In this document: positions 56,738 through 64,000 of the stretch, piece after piece | Numbering within the stretch: position 1 is the first letter of the stretch | Layout of the letters: every line of letters starts with the position of its first letter | Source of the DNA: Sphingomonas sp. PR090111-T3T-6A | Lineage (GTDB): Bacteria > Pseudomonadota > Alphaproteobacteria > Sphingomonadales > Sphingomonadaceae | DNA length: 64,000 nucleotides | Assembly (NCBI RefSeq): GCF_000383095.1 | Contig: NZ_AORL01000021.1 | Location: 930,001 to 994,000 of the forward strand | Direction: 5' to 3' | Notes under the pieces: model-generated | Database searches by the model: none | Seen by the model: only the letters and a program-made list of their open reading frames with translations | What the model was told of the DNA's origin: nothing | Made by a program: the position numbers and the translations under genes

Positions 56738-56821
56738 GTCATCCCGGACTTGATCCGGGATCCCGCTTCTTCCTTGCGTTCGTCGAAGGTTAGCTGGACC
56801 CCGGATCAAGTCCGGAGTGAC
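56738..56821. repeat. REP-like long inverted repeat
   Basis: Two arms of about 25 bases, near-perfect reverse complements of each other (each containing CCGGA-CTTGATCCGGG or its complement), enclose about 35 bases. The layout and the CTTGATCCGGG core are those of dispersed intergenic palindromic elements common in sphingomonads. It lies between the coiled-coil gene terminator and the DUF1467 gene. I found no second full copy in this window. Confidence 0.75.
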
Positions 56822-56843
56822 GGGGATGTATGTGGGGCGAGAC

Positions 56844-57116
56844 TTAAGGAATGCGCCCTGCGGCAGCCGAGGAAATCTGCACGTCGATCCAGCCCTCGGC
56901 ATGGACGAACCAGAACGCCGCCAGCAGCACCGCCGCGACCAGGCTGGTCCGCCACACCACCGTCCACGGGCGGAAATCGTGCGGCGCGCTCTCGGCATGG
57001 CCGATCACCGGCGTCTCGCCCGCTTCCTCCGCCGTCCGCGCGCTGAACGGCAGGACGACGAACAGCGCCATGAACCAGAACAGGAAATAGATCGCGACGA
57101 GCGAAAACCAGCGCAT
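56844..57116 (-). CDS. DUF1467 family membrane protein
   Basis: A 90-residue protein with two membrane segments (RWFSLVAIYFLFWFMALFVV and TSLVAAVLLAAFWFVHAEGW) joined by a polar loop. It begins in the DUF1467 manner, with VLPFSARTAEEAGE after the first span. Function is unknown; the gene is regularly found beside rnj in alphaproteobacteria, as here, where it follows rnj by about 54 bases. Confidence 0.88.
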   Translation of the reverse strand: MRWFSLVAIYFLFWFMALFVVLPFSARTAEEAGETPVIGHAESAPHDFRPWTVVWRTSLVAAVLLAAFWFVHAEGWIDVQISSAAAGRIP

Positions 57117-57170
57117 TCGGCCTGTGCCTCCCCGAAAGGACCGTCCGCGCGGCCCTTTCGGGGATGAAGG

Positions 57171-58814
57171 CTACACCCGCAGCAGCAGGACGTCGACCAC
57201 GGGCTTCTTGCCCGTCCAGGCCGTCGCGCGGCGGCGGACGCCGAGGCGGATTGCCTCGCGCAGCTTGGCCTCGTCGCGCGGGGCCGAAGCGAGCGCGTCG
57301 AGCGCGGCTTCGGCGGCGTCCTCGATGAAGTCCTCGCGGTCCTCCTCGACGGGGAGGCCCTGCACGGCGATCTGCGGGCGGCCCTTGGCCCTGCCCGACT
57401 TGTCGACCGCGATGGCAACCGAAACGAGGCCGTTGGCCGAGAGCTTGCGCCGCTCGTTCATCGTCGTGCCGTTGGCCGAGAGGATCACGTCGCCGTCGAG
57501 CACGAGGCGACCCGCACGCTCATGGCCGACGATCTTCGGCCCCTCGGGCGCGAGGCGGACGACATCGCCATTCACCTGCACCAGCGTGCGCGGCACGCCG
57601 AGCGAGGCGGCAAAGCGCGCATGCTCGGCCATGTGGCGGCGCTCGCCATGGACGGGGACGACGATCTCGGGCTTGAGCCAGCCATAGAGCGCCTCGATCT
57701 CCGGCCGTCCCGGATGGCCCGAGACGTGGATATGCGCCTGCCGCTCCGTCACCATGCGGATGTTGCGGCTGGCGAGCGCGTTCTGGACGATGCCGATCGC
57801 CTCCTCGTTGCCGGGAATCTGCTTGGACGAGAACAGCACCGTGTCACCCTCGGAGAGCTTCAGCTTGTGGCTGTCATGCGCGATCCGGCTGAGCGCGGCG
57901 CGGGCCTCGCCCTGCCCGCCGGTGGCGATGATCATCACATCCTTGGGCGGCAGCCGCATCGCCTCGTCGAAGTCCACCGTCGGCGGGAAATCGAGCAGAT
58001 AGCCCGCCGCCTTGGCGATCTTGATGATGCGATCGAGCGACCGCCCCGCGACGCAGACCTGCCGCCCGGTCGCGACCGCCACCTGCCCCAGCGTCTGCAC
58101 GCGGGCGGCGTTGGAGGCGAAGGTGGTGATGAGGACACGCTTCTCCGCCGCGCCGACGAAACGCTCCAGATCGGCACGCACGCTCGATTCCGAGCCCGAC
58201 GGCTCCGGATTGAATACGTTGGTGCTGTCACCCATCAGCGCCAGCACGCCCTTCTTGCCGATCGCCTTCAGCGCCTCCGCGCCGCTCGGCTGGCCGATCA
58301 CGGGGTTCTCGTCGAGCTTCCAGTCGCCGGTGTGGAAGACGCGGCCATAGGGCGTCTCGATCAGCAGGGCGTTCATCTCGGGGATCGAGTGCGCGAGCGG
58401 CACCCACTCCACCGAGAACGGCCCGAGCTTCAGCGGCTCGCCTTCCTTCACGATCTTCACCGTCACGCGGTCGGTGAGGCCCTCTTCCTCCAGCTTGGCG
58501 TGGATCAGGCCGGCGGTGAAGCGCGTAGCGTAGATCGGCACGCCAAGGTCCAGCGCCATATAGGGGATCGCGCCGATATGATCCTCATGCCCGTGCGTCA
58601 CGACGAGGCCGAGCAGGTCCTCCTGCCACTCCTCGATAAAGGCGAGATCGGGCAGCACCACATCGATGCCGGGATAGGCCGGGTCCGCGAAGCTGAGGCC
58701 GAGATCGGCCATCAGCCACTTGCCGCGGCAGCCATAGAGATTGACGTTCATGCCGATCTCCCCCGAGCCGCCAAGGGCCAGGAACAGGAGCTCGTCGCCG
58801 GGTTTGGTCATCAA
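57171..58814 (-). CDS. rnj: Ribonuclease J
   Basis: RNase J is a metallo-beta-lactamase/beta-CASP nuclease with 5'-3' exonuclease and endonuclease activity in rRNA maturation and mRNA decay. The 547-residue protein has the zinc motif THGHEDHIGAIPY, DGLFF-type start region (LLFLALGGSGEIGMNVNLYG), the beta-CASP segment with SGHPGRPEI and VHGER, and the C-terminal RNase J domain. Together with RNase R in this window it shows an RNA-decay set that differs from E. coli. It starts 6 bases after the coaX stop. Confidence 0.95.
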   Translation of the reverse strand: MMTKPGDELLFLALGGSGEIGMNVNLYGCRGKWLMADLGLSFADPAYPGIDVVLPDLAFIEEWQEDLLGLVVTHGHEDHIGAIPYMALDLGVPIYATRFTAGLIHAKLEEEGLTDRVTVKIVKEGEPLKLGPFSVEWVPLAHSIPEMNALLIETPYGRVFHTGDWKLDENPVIGQPSGAEALKAIGKKGVLALMGDSTNVFNPEPSGSESSVRADLERFVGAAEKRVLITTFASNAARVQTLGQVAVATGRQVCVAGRSLDRIIKIAKAAGYLLDFPPTVDFDEAMRLPPKDVMIIATGGQGEARAALSRIAHDSHKLKLSEGDTVLFSSKQIPGNEEAIGIVQNALASRNIRMVTERQAHIHVSGHPGRPEIEALYGWLKPEIVVPVHGERRHMAEHARFAASLGVPRTLVQVNGDVVRLAPEGPKIVGHERAGRLVLDGDVILSANGTTMNERRKLSANGLVSVAIAVDKSGRAKGRPQIAVQGLPVEEDREDFIEDAAEAALDALASAPRDEAKLREAIRLGVRRRATAWTGKKPVVDVLLLRV

Positions 58815-58820
58815 TAATCC

Positions 58821-59612
58821 TTAAGTCCGCGGCAAACGGCGATGCATCATCGCCAGGCCGGTAATGGTGAGATCGGGTTCGATGGCATCGAACACCGATG
58901 TATGCTTGTCGAATAGCGAGGCCAGCCCACCGGTGGTCACCACCTTCACGGGCCGGCCGATCTCCGCCCGCATGCGCGCAACCAGTCCCTCGATCATGGC
59001 GATATAGCCCCAGTAGATGCCGATCAGCATCTGATCTTCGGTGGTGCGTCCGATGACGCCCGGCTTCTCGGGCGCCGCGATCGCGATACGCGGCAGCTTG
59101 GCGGCGGCGGCCACCAGCGCATCGAGCGACAGGTTGATGCCCGGCGCGATGATCCCGCCCTTGTAGGCGCCCGAATAGTCCACGACGTCGAACGTGGTCG
59201 CGGTGCCGAAGTCGATCACGATCTTGTCACCGGGATGCAGGGCATGGGCGGCGATCGCGTTGACCGCCCGGTCCGCGCCCACCGTGTGCGGCTCGGGCAC
59301 GTCGAGCGTGATGCCCCAGCTCATCGGCGGGCGGCCGGCGATCAGAGGCTCCACGCCGAAATATTTGGTCGCCAGCACCTCCAGATTGTGGAGCGCGCGC
59401 GGCACCACGGTGGAGATGATGACCGCGCTCACCATGCTGCGCTCGAGCCCTTCGAGCGCGAGGAGTTGATGCAGCCAGACGGCATATTCGTCGGCGGTGC
59501 GGCGCGGATCGGTGGCGATGCGCCAGCGGGTGCGGATCACGGGCGCGTCGCCGTCCTGCGCCACCAGCGCGAAGACGATATTGGTATTGCCGGCGTCGAT
59601 GGCAAGCAGCAT
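58821..59612 (-). CDS. coaX: Type III pantothenate kinase
   Basis: CoaX catalyses the first step of CoA synthesis, is insensitive to CoA feedback and belongs to the ASKHA fold. The 263-residue protein has [16 protein letters not shown] (phosphate 1), [14 protein letters not shown] and [14 protein letters not shown] (phosphate 2 and base). It starts 4 bases after birA; the birA-coaX-rnj order is conserved in alphaproteobacteria. Confidence 0.95.
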   Translation of the reverse strand: MLLAIDAGNTNIVFALVAQDGDAPVIRTRWRIATDPRRTADEYAVWLHQLLALEGLERSMVSAVIISTVVPRALHNLEVLATKYFGVEPLIAGRPPMSWGITLDVPEPHTVGADRAVNAIAAHALHPGDKIVIDFGTATTFDVVDYSGAYKGGIIAPGINLSLDALVAAAAKLPRIAIAAPEKPGVIGRTTEDQMLIGIYWGYIAMIEGLVARMRAEIGRPVKVVTTGGLASLFDKHTSVFDAIEPDLTITGLAMMHRRLPRT

Positions 59613-59616
59613 GCGC

Positions 59617-60333
59617 TCAGTCCCGGATCAGGAAGATATCGGCGGCGTGAATGACATGGCTCGCCCCGTCCGCCAAGCGGAGCCTGAGCGCGCCGCCCTC
59701 GTCCAGCCCCTCGAACAGGCCGTCGAGGCTGCTACCGTCAGGGAGCCGCGCGGTCAGCGCGCTGCCGACGGGGTGGGCGCGCTCCAGCCAGCGGGCGCGC
59801 ACCGGAGCCAGCCCCTCGCCCCGCCAGCGGCCCAGCCAGCGCGCAAAGGCCTCGGCGAGCGTATGGGCGAACTGGTCGGGATCGGGCGCGGTGCCGACCA
59901 GCGCCGGGAAGCTCGTGGCCGCGCGGTCGAGCCCGGTCGGGTGATGCGCCAGGTTGACGCCGAAGCCGATCACCACCGCGTCGCCGGCGCGTTCCAGCAG
60001 GATGCCGGAGAGCTTGGCGCCGTCCACGAGCAGGTCGTTCGGCCATTTGAGCATGGCGTCGACGCCATAGGCCTCGACCGCCTCCGCCAGCGCCACGGCC
60101 GCGACCAGCGCGAGAGTCGGCGCGGGCGATTCGCAGGAACGGACGCGCACCAGCGTGCTCGCGAAGAGATTGCCCTCGGGGGACTCCCACGCCCTTCCCT
60201 GCCGGCCGCGCCCTGCCGTCTGGCGCCGGGCGCGCAACCATAGCCCCTCGGCCGCCCCGCTCCGCGCAAGCGCCGCCACGTCGTCGTTGGTCGACGCCGT
60301 CTCGGCCACAGTGCGGATATCGAGCATCGTCAT
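59617..60333 (-). CDS. birA: Biotin--[acetyl-CoA carboxylase] ligase, no DNA-binding domain
   Basis: BirA attaches biotin to AccB and to PccA-type biotinyl domains. The 238-residue protein has the ligase motifs [24 protein letters not shown], and [17 protein letters not shown], plus a short C-terminal SH3-like domain. The N-terminal winged helix of E. coli BirA is absent, so it should not repress biotin genes itself. It lies just after the nuo operon, separated by a hairpin region. Confidence 0.94.
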   Translation of the reverse strand: MTMLDIRTVAETASTNDDVAALARSGAAEGLWLRARRQTAGRGRQGRAWESPEGNLFASTLVRVRSCESPAPTLALVAAVALAEAVEAYGVDAMLKWPNDLLVDGAKLSGILLERAGDAVVIGFGVNLAHHPTGLDRAATSFPALVGTAPDPDQFAHTLAEAFARWLGRWRGEGLAPVRARWLERAHPVGSALTARLPDGSSLDGLFEGLDEGGALRLRLADGASHVIHAADIFLIRD

Positions 60334-60352
60334 AGGCTTACCCCATATAGCA

Positions 60353-60397
60353 ACGGGGACCCGGCATCCTGGTTGCCCAGGAAAACCGGATCCCCGT
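60353..60397 (-). terminator. Hairpin after nuoN
   Basis: An imperfect inverted repeat with outer arms ACGGGGA / TCCCCGT, further CCGG / CCGG pairing and an inner CCTGG / CCAGG stem lies between nuoN and birA. It probably ends the nuo transcript, although the T content after it on the minus strand is low. A REP-type element is an alternative reading. Confidence 0.45.
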
Positions 60398-60427
60398 CCA
60401 CTAAGAGGCCCTGATGCGTCAGACGGA

Positions 60428-61867
60428 TCAGAACAGCGCGTTCGCGGCGTTCAGCGTGATCCGGCCGAGCGGCCCGATCACGAGGTAGCCCAGCGGCGAG
60501 ACGAACAGCGCCGCCAGCGCGATCAGCACGCCCTCGATCGTCGAGCGCGACGGCGCGAACGCCTCGGCCGGCTCATCGAAGTAGATCGTCTTGACGATCT
60601 TGAGGTAATAGAAAGCGCCGATCACCGAGGTCGCGATGCCGATCATGGCCAGCGGCCACATGCCGACCTGCACCAGCGCGTCGAACACCATGAACTTCGG
60701 CCAGAAACCGAACAGCGGCGGAATGCCGGCCAGCGAGAACATGAAGACCGCGAACGCCGCCGCCAGCGCCGGACGCGTGCGCGACAGGCCCGAAAGCGCG
60801 GCGATCTGCTCGGTCGGCGTGCCGTCGGCAGTCCGCATCTGGAGAACGCAGATCAGGCTGCCCAGCGTCATCACGATATAGACCGTCATGTAGGTCATCA
60901 CCGCCGACGCGCCGTAAGCGGTGCCAGCGACGAGCCCGAACAGGGCAAAACCGACATTGTTGATCGACGAGTAAGCCAGCAGGCGCTTGATGTTGGTCTG
61001 CCCGATCGCGCCCACCGCACCGAGGATGGTGGAGGCCAGCGCGCAGAAGATGATGATCTGGCGCCACTCCCCCGTCGCCGGGCCCATCGCCTCGATCGCC
61101 ACGCGGACGGTCAGCGCCATCGCGGCGACCTTCGGGGCCGAGGCGAAGAAGGCCGTCACCGGCGTCGGCGAGCCTTCGTACACGTCCGGCGTCCACATGT
61201 GGAACGGCACGGCCGAAATCTTGAAGGCAAGGCCGGCCAGCAGGAACACCAGGCCGAACAGCAGGCCCGAACCCATGCTCGCCTTCATCGCGGCGGCGAC
61301 GCCGACGAAGCTGGTGGTGCCCGAGAAGCCGTAGAGCAGCGAGATGCCGTAGAGCAGGACGCCCGAGGCGAGCGCGCCCAGCACGAAATACTTCAGGCCC
61401 GCTTCCGCCGAGCGGTCGTCGCGGCGCAGGAAGCTCGCGAGGACGTAGGCGGCAAGGCTCTGGAGTTCGAGGCCGACATAGAGCGTCAGCAGGTCGACCG
61501 CCGACACCATCGTGCCCATGCCGACCGCCGAGAGCAGGATCAGCACCGGATATTCGGCGCGCATCTCGCCTTCGCGGTTGAAGAAGCCGGGCGCGACAAG
61601 GATCGCGACCGCCGCGCCGATATAGATCAGCAGCTTGGCGAACGCTGCGAAAGGATCGGCGACATACAGGCCGTCATAGCCCAGCCCCGCCGAGCCCGAC
61701 GGCCCGAGCAACGCCAGGCCGGCGGCGGCCAGCAACAGCACGCTGACCCAGCAGATCGCCTTGGAAGCCTTGTCGCCCATCCAGGCGGCCGCCAGCATCA
61801 GCACGATCGCGCCGAAGGAAAGAATGATCTCCGGGAGGGAGAGCGAGAAGGATTCGATATAGCTCAT
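60428..61867 (-). CDS. nuoN: NADH-quinone oxidoreductase subunit N
   Basis: NuoN is one of the three antiporter-like proton-pumping subunits of complex I. The 479-residue protein has about 14 membrane segments and the family core with AYSSINNVGFALFGLVAG and the transmembrane Lys/Glu residues of this family (VGLELQSLAAYVLAS). The start used is ATG 61867 (MSYIESFSLSLPE) with GGGGAG upstream, giving 4 bases between it and the nuoM stop; an upstream in-frame start overlaps nuoM. Last gene of the nuo operon. Confidence 0.95.
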   Translation of the reverse strand: MSYIESFSLSLPEIILSFGAIVLMLAAAWMGDKASKAICWVSVLLLAAAGLALLGPSGSAGLGYDGLYVADPFAAFAKLLIYIGAAVAILVAPGFFNREGEMRAEYPVLILLSAVGMGTMVSAVDLLTLYVGLELQSLAAYVLASFLRRDDRSAEAGLKYFVLGALASGVLLYGISLLYGFSGTTSFVGVAAAMKASMGSGLLFGLVFLLAGLAFKISAVPFHMWTPDVYEGSPTPVTAFFASAPKVAAMALTVRVAIEAMGPATGEWRQIIIFCALASTILGAVGAIGQTNIKRLLAYSSINNVGFALFGLVAGTAYGASAVMTYMTVYIVMTLGSLICVLQMRTADGTPTEQIAALSGLSRTRPALAAAFAVFMFSLAGIPPLFGFWPKFMVFDALVQVGMWPLAMIGIATSVIGAFYYLKIVKTIYFDEPAEAFAPSRSTIEGVLIALAALFVSPLGYLVIGPLGRITLNAANALF

Positions 61868-61871
61868 GATC

Positions 61872-63422
61872 TCAACGCTCCCCGGCAACGGCGGCAGCGG
61901 CAGGCGCGGCGTGCGGCGCCGTCAGGGCGGCGTCGCTGGCCGGGGCGGCCGGGTGGATACGCTCCAGCAGGGCGCCCACGTCGGCACGCATCGGCGCCAG
62001 GAAGCTCTCCGGATAGACGCCCATCCACAGCACCGCGGCAGCGATCGGCGCCAGCACCAGCCACTCGCGCTTGTCGAGATCAGGCATAGCGGCGGCGTCC
62101 GCATTGGTCTGCGGGCCGAAGCAGATGCGGCGGTAGAGGTACAGCATGTAGGCCGCGCCCGTGATGATGCCCGTCACCGCGATGAAGGCCGCCCAGGACG
62201 AGATCTCATAGGTGCCCATCATCGACAGGAACTCGCCGGGGAAGTTGGAGAGGCCCGGCAGGCCCACCGACGCCATGGTGAAGAACAGGAAGAAGGTGGC
62301 GTAAGCCGGCATGTTGGTGGCGACGCCGCCGTAACGCGCGATCTCGCGGGTGTGCAGGCGGTCATAGACGACACCCACGCACAGGAAGAGCGCGCTCGAC
62401 ACGAGGCCATGGCCCAGCATCACCATCAACGCACCCTCGACGCCCTGCCGGTTGAAGGCGAACAGGCCGAAGGTGACAAGTGCCATGTGAGCGACCGACG
62501 AGTAAGCGATCAGCTTCTTCATGTCCTTCTGCACCAGCGCGACGAGCGAGGTGTAGACGGTCGCGATCATCGACAGCGCGAAGATCAGCCACATGTAATG
62601 GGCCGACGCCTCCGGGAACATCGGCAGCGAGAAGCGGATGAAGCCATAGCCCGCGAGCTTCAGCATCACGCCGGCCAGGATGACCGAACCCGCCGTCGGC
62701 GCCTCGACGTGCGCGTCGGGAAGCCAGGTGTGGACCGGCCACATCGGCATCTTGACCGCGAAGGAGGCGAAGAAGGCGAGGAACAGCCAGAGCTGCGCCT
62801 GCGACGAGAAGTTGAACGCCATCAGCGATGGGATGAAGGTCGTGCCCGCCGTCTGCGCCATGTAGAGCATGGCGATCAGCATCAGCACCGAGCCGAGCAG
62901 CGTGTAGAGGAAGAATTTGTAGCTCGCGTAGATCCGACGCGCGCCGCCCCAGATGCCGATGATCATGTACATCGGGATCAGGCCGCCCTCGAACATGATG
63001 TAGAACAGGAACAGATCCTGCGCCACGAACACGCCGAGCATCAGCAGCTCGGTGAGGAGGAACACGGCCATATATTCGGGCACGCGCTTCGTGATCGAGG
63101 TCCACGAGGCGAGAATGCAGAGCGGAACCAGGAAGACGGTGAGCATGATCAGCATCAGCGCGATGCCGTCGATGCCAAGCGCCCAGGAGAAGCGGCCGAA
63201 GATGTCCGCCCGCTCAATGAACTGCCAGCGCGCGCCACCGATCTCATAATTGGCCCACAGCGCAATGCCGAGGCCAAGCTCGATGAGGCTCGCGGCCAGC
63301 GCGGTAACGCGGGCGCTCCGCGCCTTGGCCTCGCCCTCGCCGGGCGCGAACAGGCACCAGAGCGCCGCAACGAGCGGCACCGCCAGCATGATCGACAGGA
63401 TTGGGAAACCGAGCTGATTCAT
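61872..63422 (-). CDS. nuoM: NADH-quinone oxidoreductase subunit M
   Basis: NuoM is an antiporter-like membrane subunit of complex I. The 516-residue protein has about 14 membrane segments, with KMPMWPVHTWLPDAHVEAPT and AYSSVAHMALVTFGLFAFN as family marks and the conserved Glu in YIMFEGGLIPMYM. An Ala-rich tail closes it. It is separated from nuoL by 93 bases that contain a repeat-like sequence, which is wide for a nuo operon. Confidence 0.96.
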   Translation of the reverse strand: MNQLGFPILSIMLAVPLVAALWCLFAPGEGEAKARSARVTALAASLIELGLGIALWANYEIGGARWQFIERADIFGRFSWALGIDGIALMLIMLTVFLVPLCILASWTSITKRVPEYMAVFLLTELLMLGVFVAQDLFLFYIMFEGGLIPMYMIIGIWGGARRIYASYKFFLYTLLGSVLMLIAMLYMAQTAGTTFIPSLMAFNFSSQAQLWLFLAFFASFAVKMPMWPVHTWLPDAHVEAPTAGSVILAGVMLKLAGYGFIRFSLPMFPEASAHYMWLIFALSMIATVYTSLVALVQKDMKKLIAYSSVAHMALVTFGLFAFNRQGVEGALMVMLGHGLVSSALFLCVGVVYDRLHTREIARYGGVATNMPAYATFFLFFTMASVGLPGLSNFPGEFLSMMGTYEISSWAAFIAVTGIITGAAYMLYLYRRICFGPQTNADAAAMPDLDKREWLVLAPIAAAVLWMGVYPESFLAPMRADVGALLERIHPAAPASDAALTAPHAAPAAAAVAGER

Positions 63423-63480
63423 TGTGTTATCGTTCCCCGGCGGAAGCCGGGACCCAGGTCCGGCGGTTGAACTCGATCCC
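63423..63480. repeat. Repeat-like palindrome between nuoM and nuoL
   Basis: The nuoL-nuoM spacer contains CCCCGGCGGAAGCCGGG followed by ACCCAGG and later GATCCCGGCC. The hairpin-plus-ACCCAG pattern resembles dispersed palindromic elements of alphaproteobacteria. It occupies most of the spacer and could modulate expression or processing of the transcript. Confidence 0.45.
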
Positions 63481-63515
63481 GGCCAGCGCCGGACGTGCGG
63501 AGAAGGAAGCGGCGC

Positions 63516-64000
63516 TCATCGCGTCACCGCCCAGGTGGCGATCCCGGCGAGGCCCAGCAGCATCACCAGCGCATAGCTGTAGACATAGCCGGACTGCGCG
63601 CGCGCCATGAAGCGGTTGCCGACGACCATGAGCTTCGAGATGCCGTCCGGGCCGAAGCGATCGATCGTGCCCTCGTCGCCCTGCTTCCAGAGGAAGCGGC
63701 CGATGGCGAAGGCCGGGCGCACGAACAGGAAGTCGTACAGCTCGTCGAAATACCACTTCTTGAGCAGGAAGACGTAAAGCCCACGGAAAGTCCTGGCAAA
63801 GCGATCCGGGATCGTCGTGTCGACGATATAACCCCAGTAGGCGATCGCCAGACCGATGATCATCACGATCGTCGGCGCGAGGCCAAGCAGCGTCGGCAGA
63901 TGCTCCGCCTTCTCATGCAGTTCGGCCGAGTAAGCGACCGCGCCCTGCCAGAACTCCGCTTCCAGGAAATAGTGCGCGAAGGCGAAGCCCGCGAATACCG
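63516..64000 (-). CDS. nuoL: NADH-quinone oxidoreductase subunit L, C-terminal part
   Basis: Only the last 160 or so residues are inside the window; the 5' end lies beyond base 64000. The visible protein includes AGFAFAHYFLEAEFWQGAV, a membrane segment IVMIIGLAIAYWGYIV, the NuoL-typical KKWYFDELYDFLFVRPAF (lateral helix region) and a final membrane helix. NuoL is the distal antiporter-like subunit of complex I. The frame stays open to the window edge. Confidence 0.94.
   Translation of the reverse strand, partial: VFAGFAFAHYFLEAEFWQGAVAYSAELHEKAEHLPTLLGLAPTIVMIIGLAIAYWGYIVDTTIPDRFARTFRGLYVFLLKKWYFDELYDFLFVRPAFAIGRFLWKQGDEGTIDRFGPDGISKLMVVGNRFMARAQSGYVYSYALVMLLGLAGIATWAVTR

Noticed and set aside
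1-64000. Search for tRNA, rRNA, CRISPR arrays, insertion sequences, prophage or defence genes
   Set aside because: No T-loop-like tRNA ends, no regularly spaced repeats, no transposase or integrase motifs and no known defence families were seen in any annotated frame.

Overview
This 64 kb window is ordinary chromosome from a GC-rich alphaproteobacterium, most likely a sphingomonad (Sphingomonas in the broad sense). The evidence is the protein families themselves (ScfR/PccR regulator, DUF2336, DUF1467, short-form ProS, CarD-domain Mfd), an alphaproteobacterial LexA box (GTTC-N7-GTTC) in front of lexA, and the trp-moaC-moeA-lexA and nuo-birA-coaX-rnj gene orders. Genes are densely packed, and many neighbours overlap by 1-14 bases (ATGA, GTGA, TGATG). 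I see no rRNA, tRNA, CRISPR array, transposase, integrase or phage genes.

Layout. 0-10.8 kb: the 3' part of mfd, a SAM methyltransferase, dcd, a small YegP-like gene, an AI-2E transporter coupled to rnr, a His-rich secreted peptide, and a coupled wecB/3-hydroxyisobutyryl-CoA hydrolase pair. 10.9-21.1 kb: a complete propionyl-CoA to succinyl-CoA operon (pccB, small membrane protein, thiolase, mce, mutase, bioB, small membrane protein, pccA) with the divergent regulator ScfR and a shared operator region. 21.1-27.1 kb: a TetR/unknown divergent pair with a perfect palindrome, a ketoglutarate semialdehyde dehydrogenase with a LacI-type operator, a carbohydrate porin, YceI, and a MarR-GNAT fusion. 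27-35 kb: lolD, lolC/E, proS, a probable structured ncRNA with a terminator (6S-like), two small ORFs, pyrG, secG with a very long tail, a PilZ protein and tpiA. 35-45 kb: ppiD-trpE, an inserted soluble chemoreceptor gene, trpG-trpD-trpC-moaC-moeA, and lexA. 45-57 kb: comEC, gltX, gltA, a histidine kinase without the canonical phospho-acceptor His coupled to a DUF2336 gene, a zinc-ribbon peptide, a nucleotidyltransferase/CDP-alcohol-transferase-like fusion, and a large membrane-anchored coiled-coil protein. 57-64 kb: DUF1467, rnj, coaX, birA and the end of the nuo operon (nuoN, nuoM, partial nuoL).

How the genes work together. Branched-chain and odd-chain acyl-CoA breakdown (hydrolase, thiolase, PCC, epimerase, mutase) feeds succinyl-CoA to the TCA cycle (gltA). 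BioB and BirA supply and attach the biotin that PccA needs. KgsaDH and the porin form a separately regulated sugar-acid module. The rest is housekeeping: repair, RNA decay, translation, tryptophan and molybdenum cofactor synthesis, lipoprotein sorting and respiration. I did not find a defence system or other unmistakably new system. The best leads for new biology are the degenerate signalling pair at 50.2-52.6 kb, the fusion membrane protein at 53.1-54.3 kb, the coiled-coil protein at 54.4-56.7 kb, the structured RNA near 30.5 kb, and the small membrane proteins inside the propionate operon.
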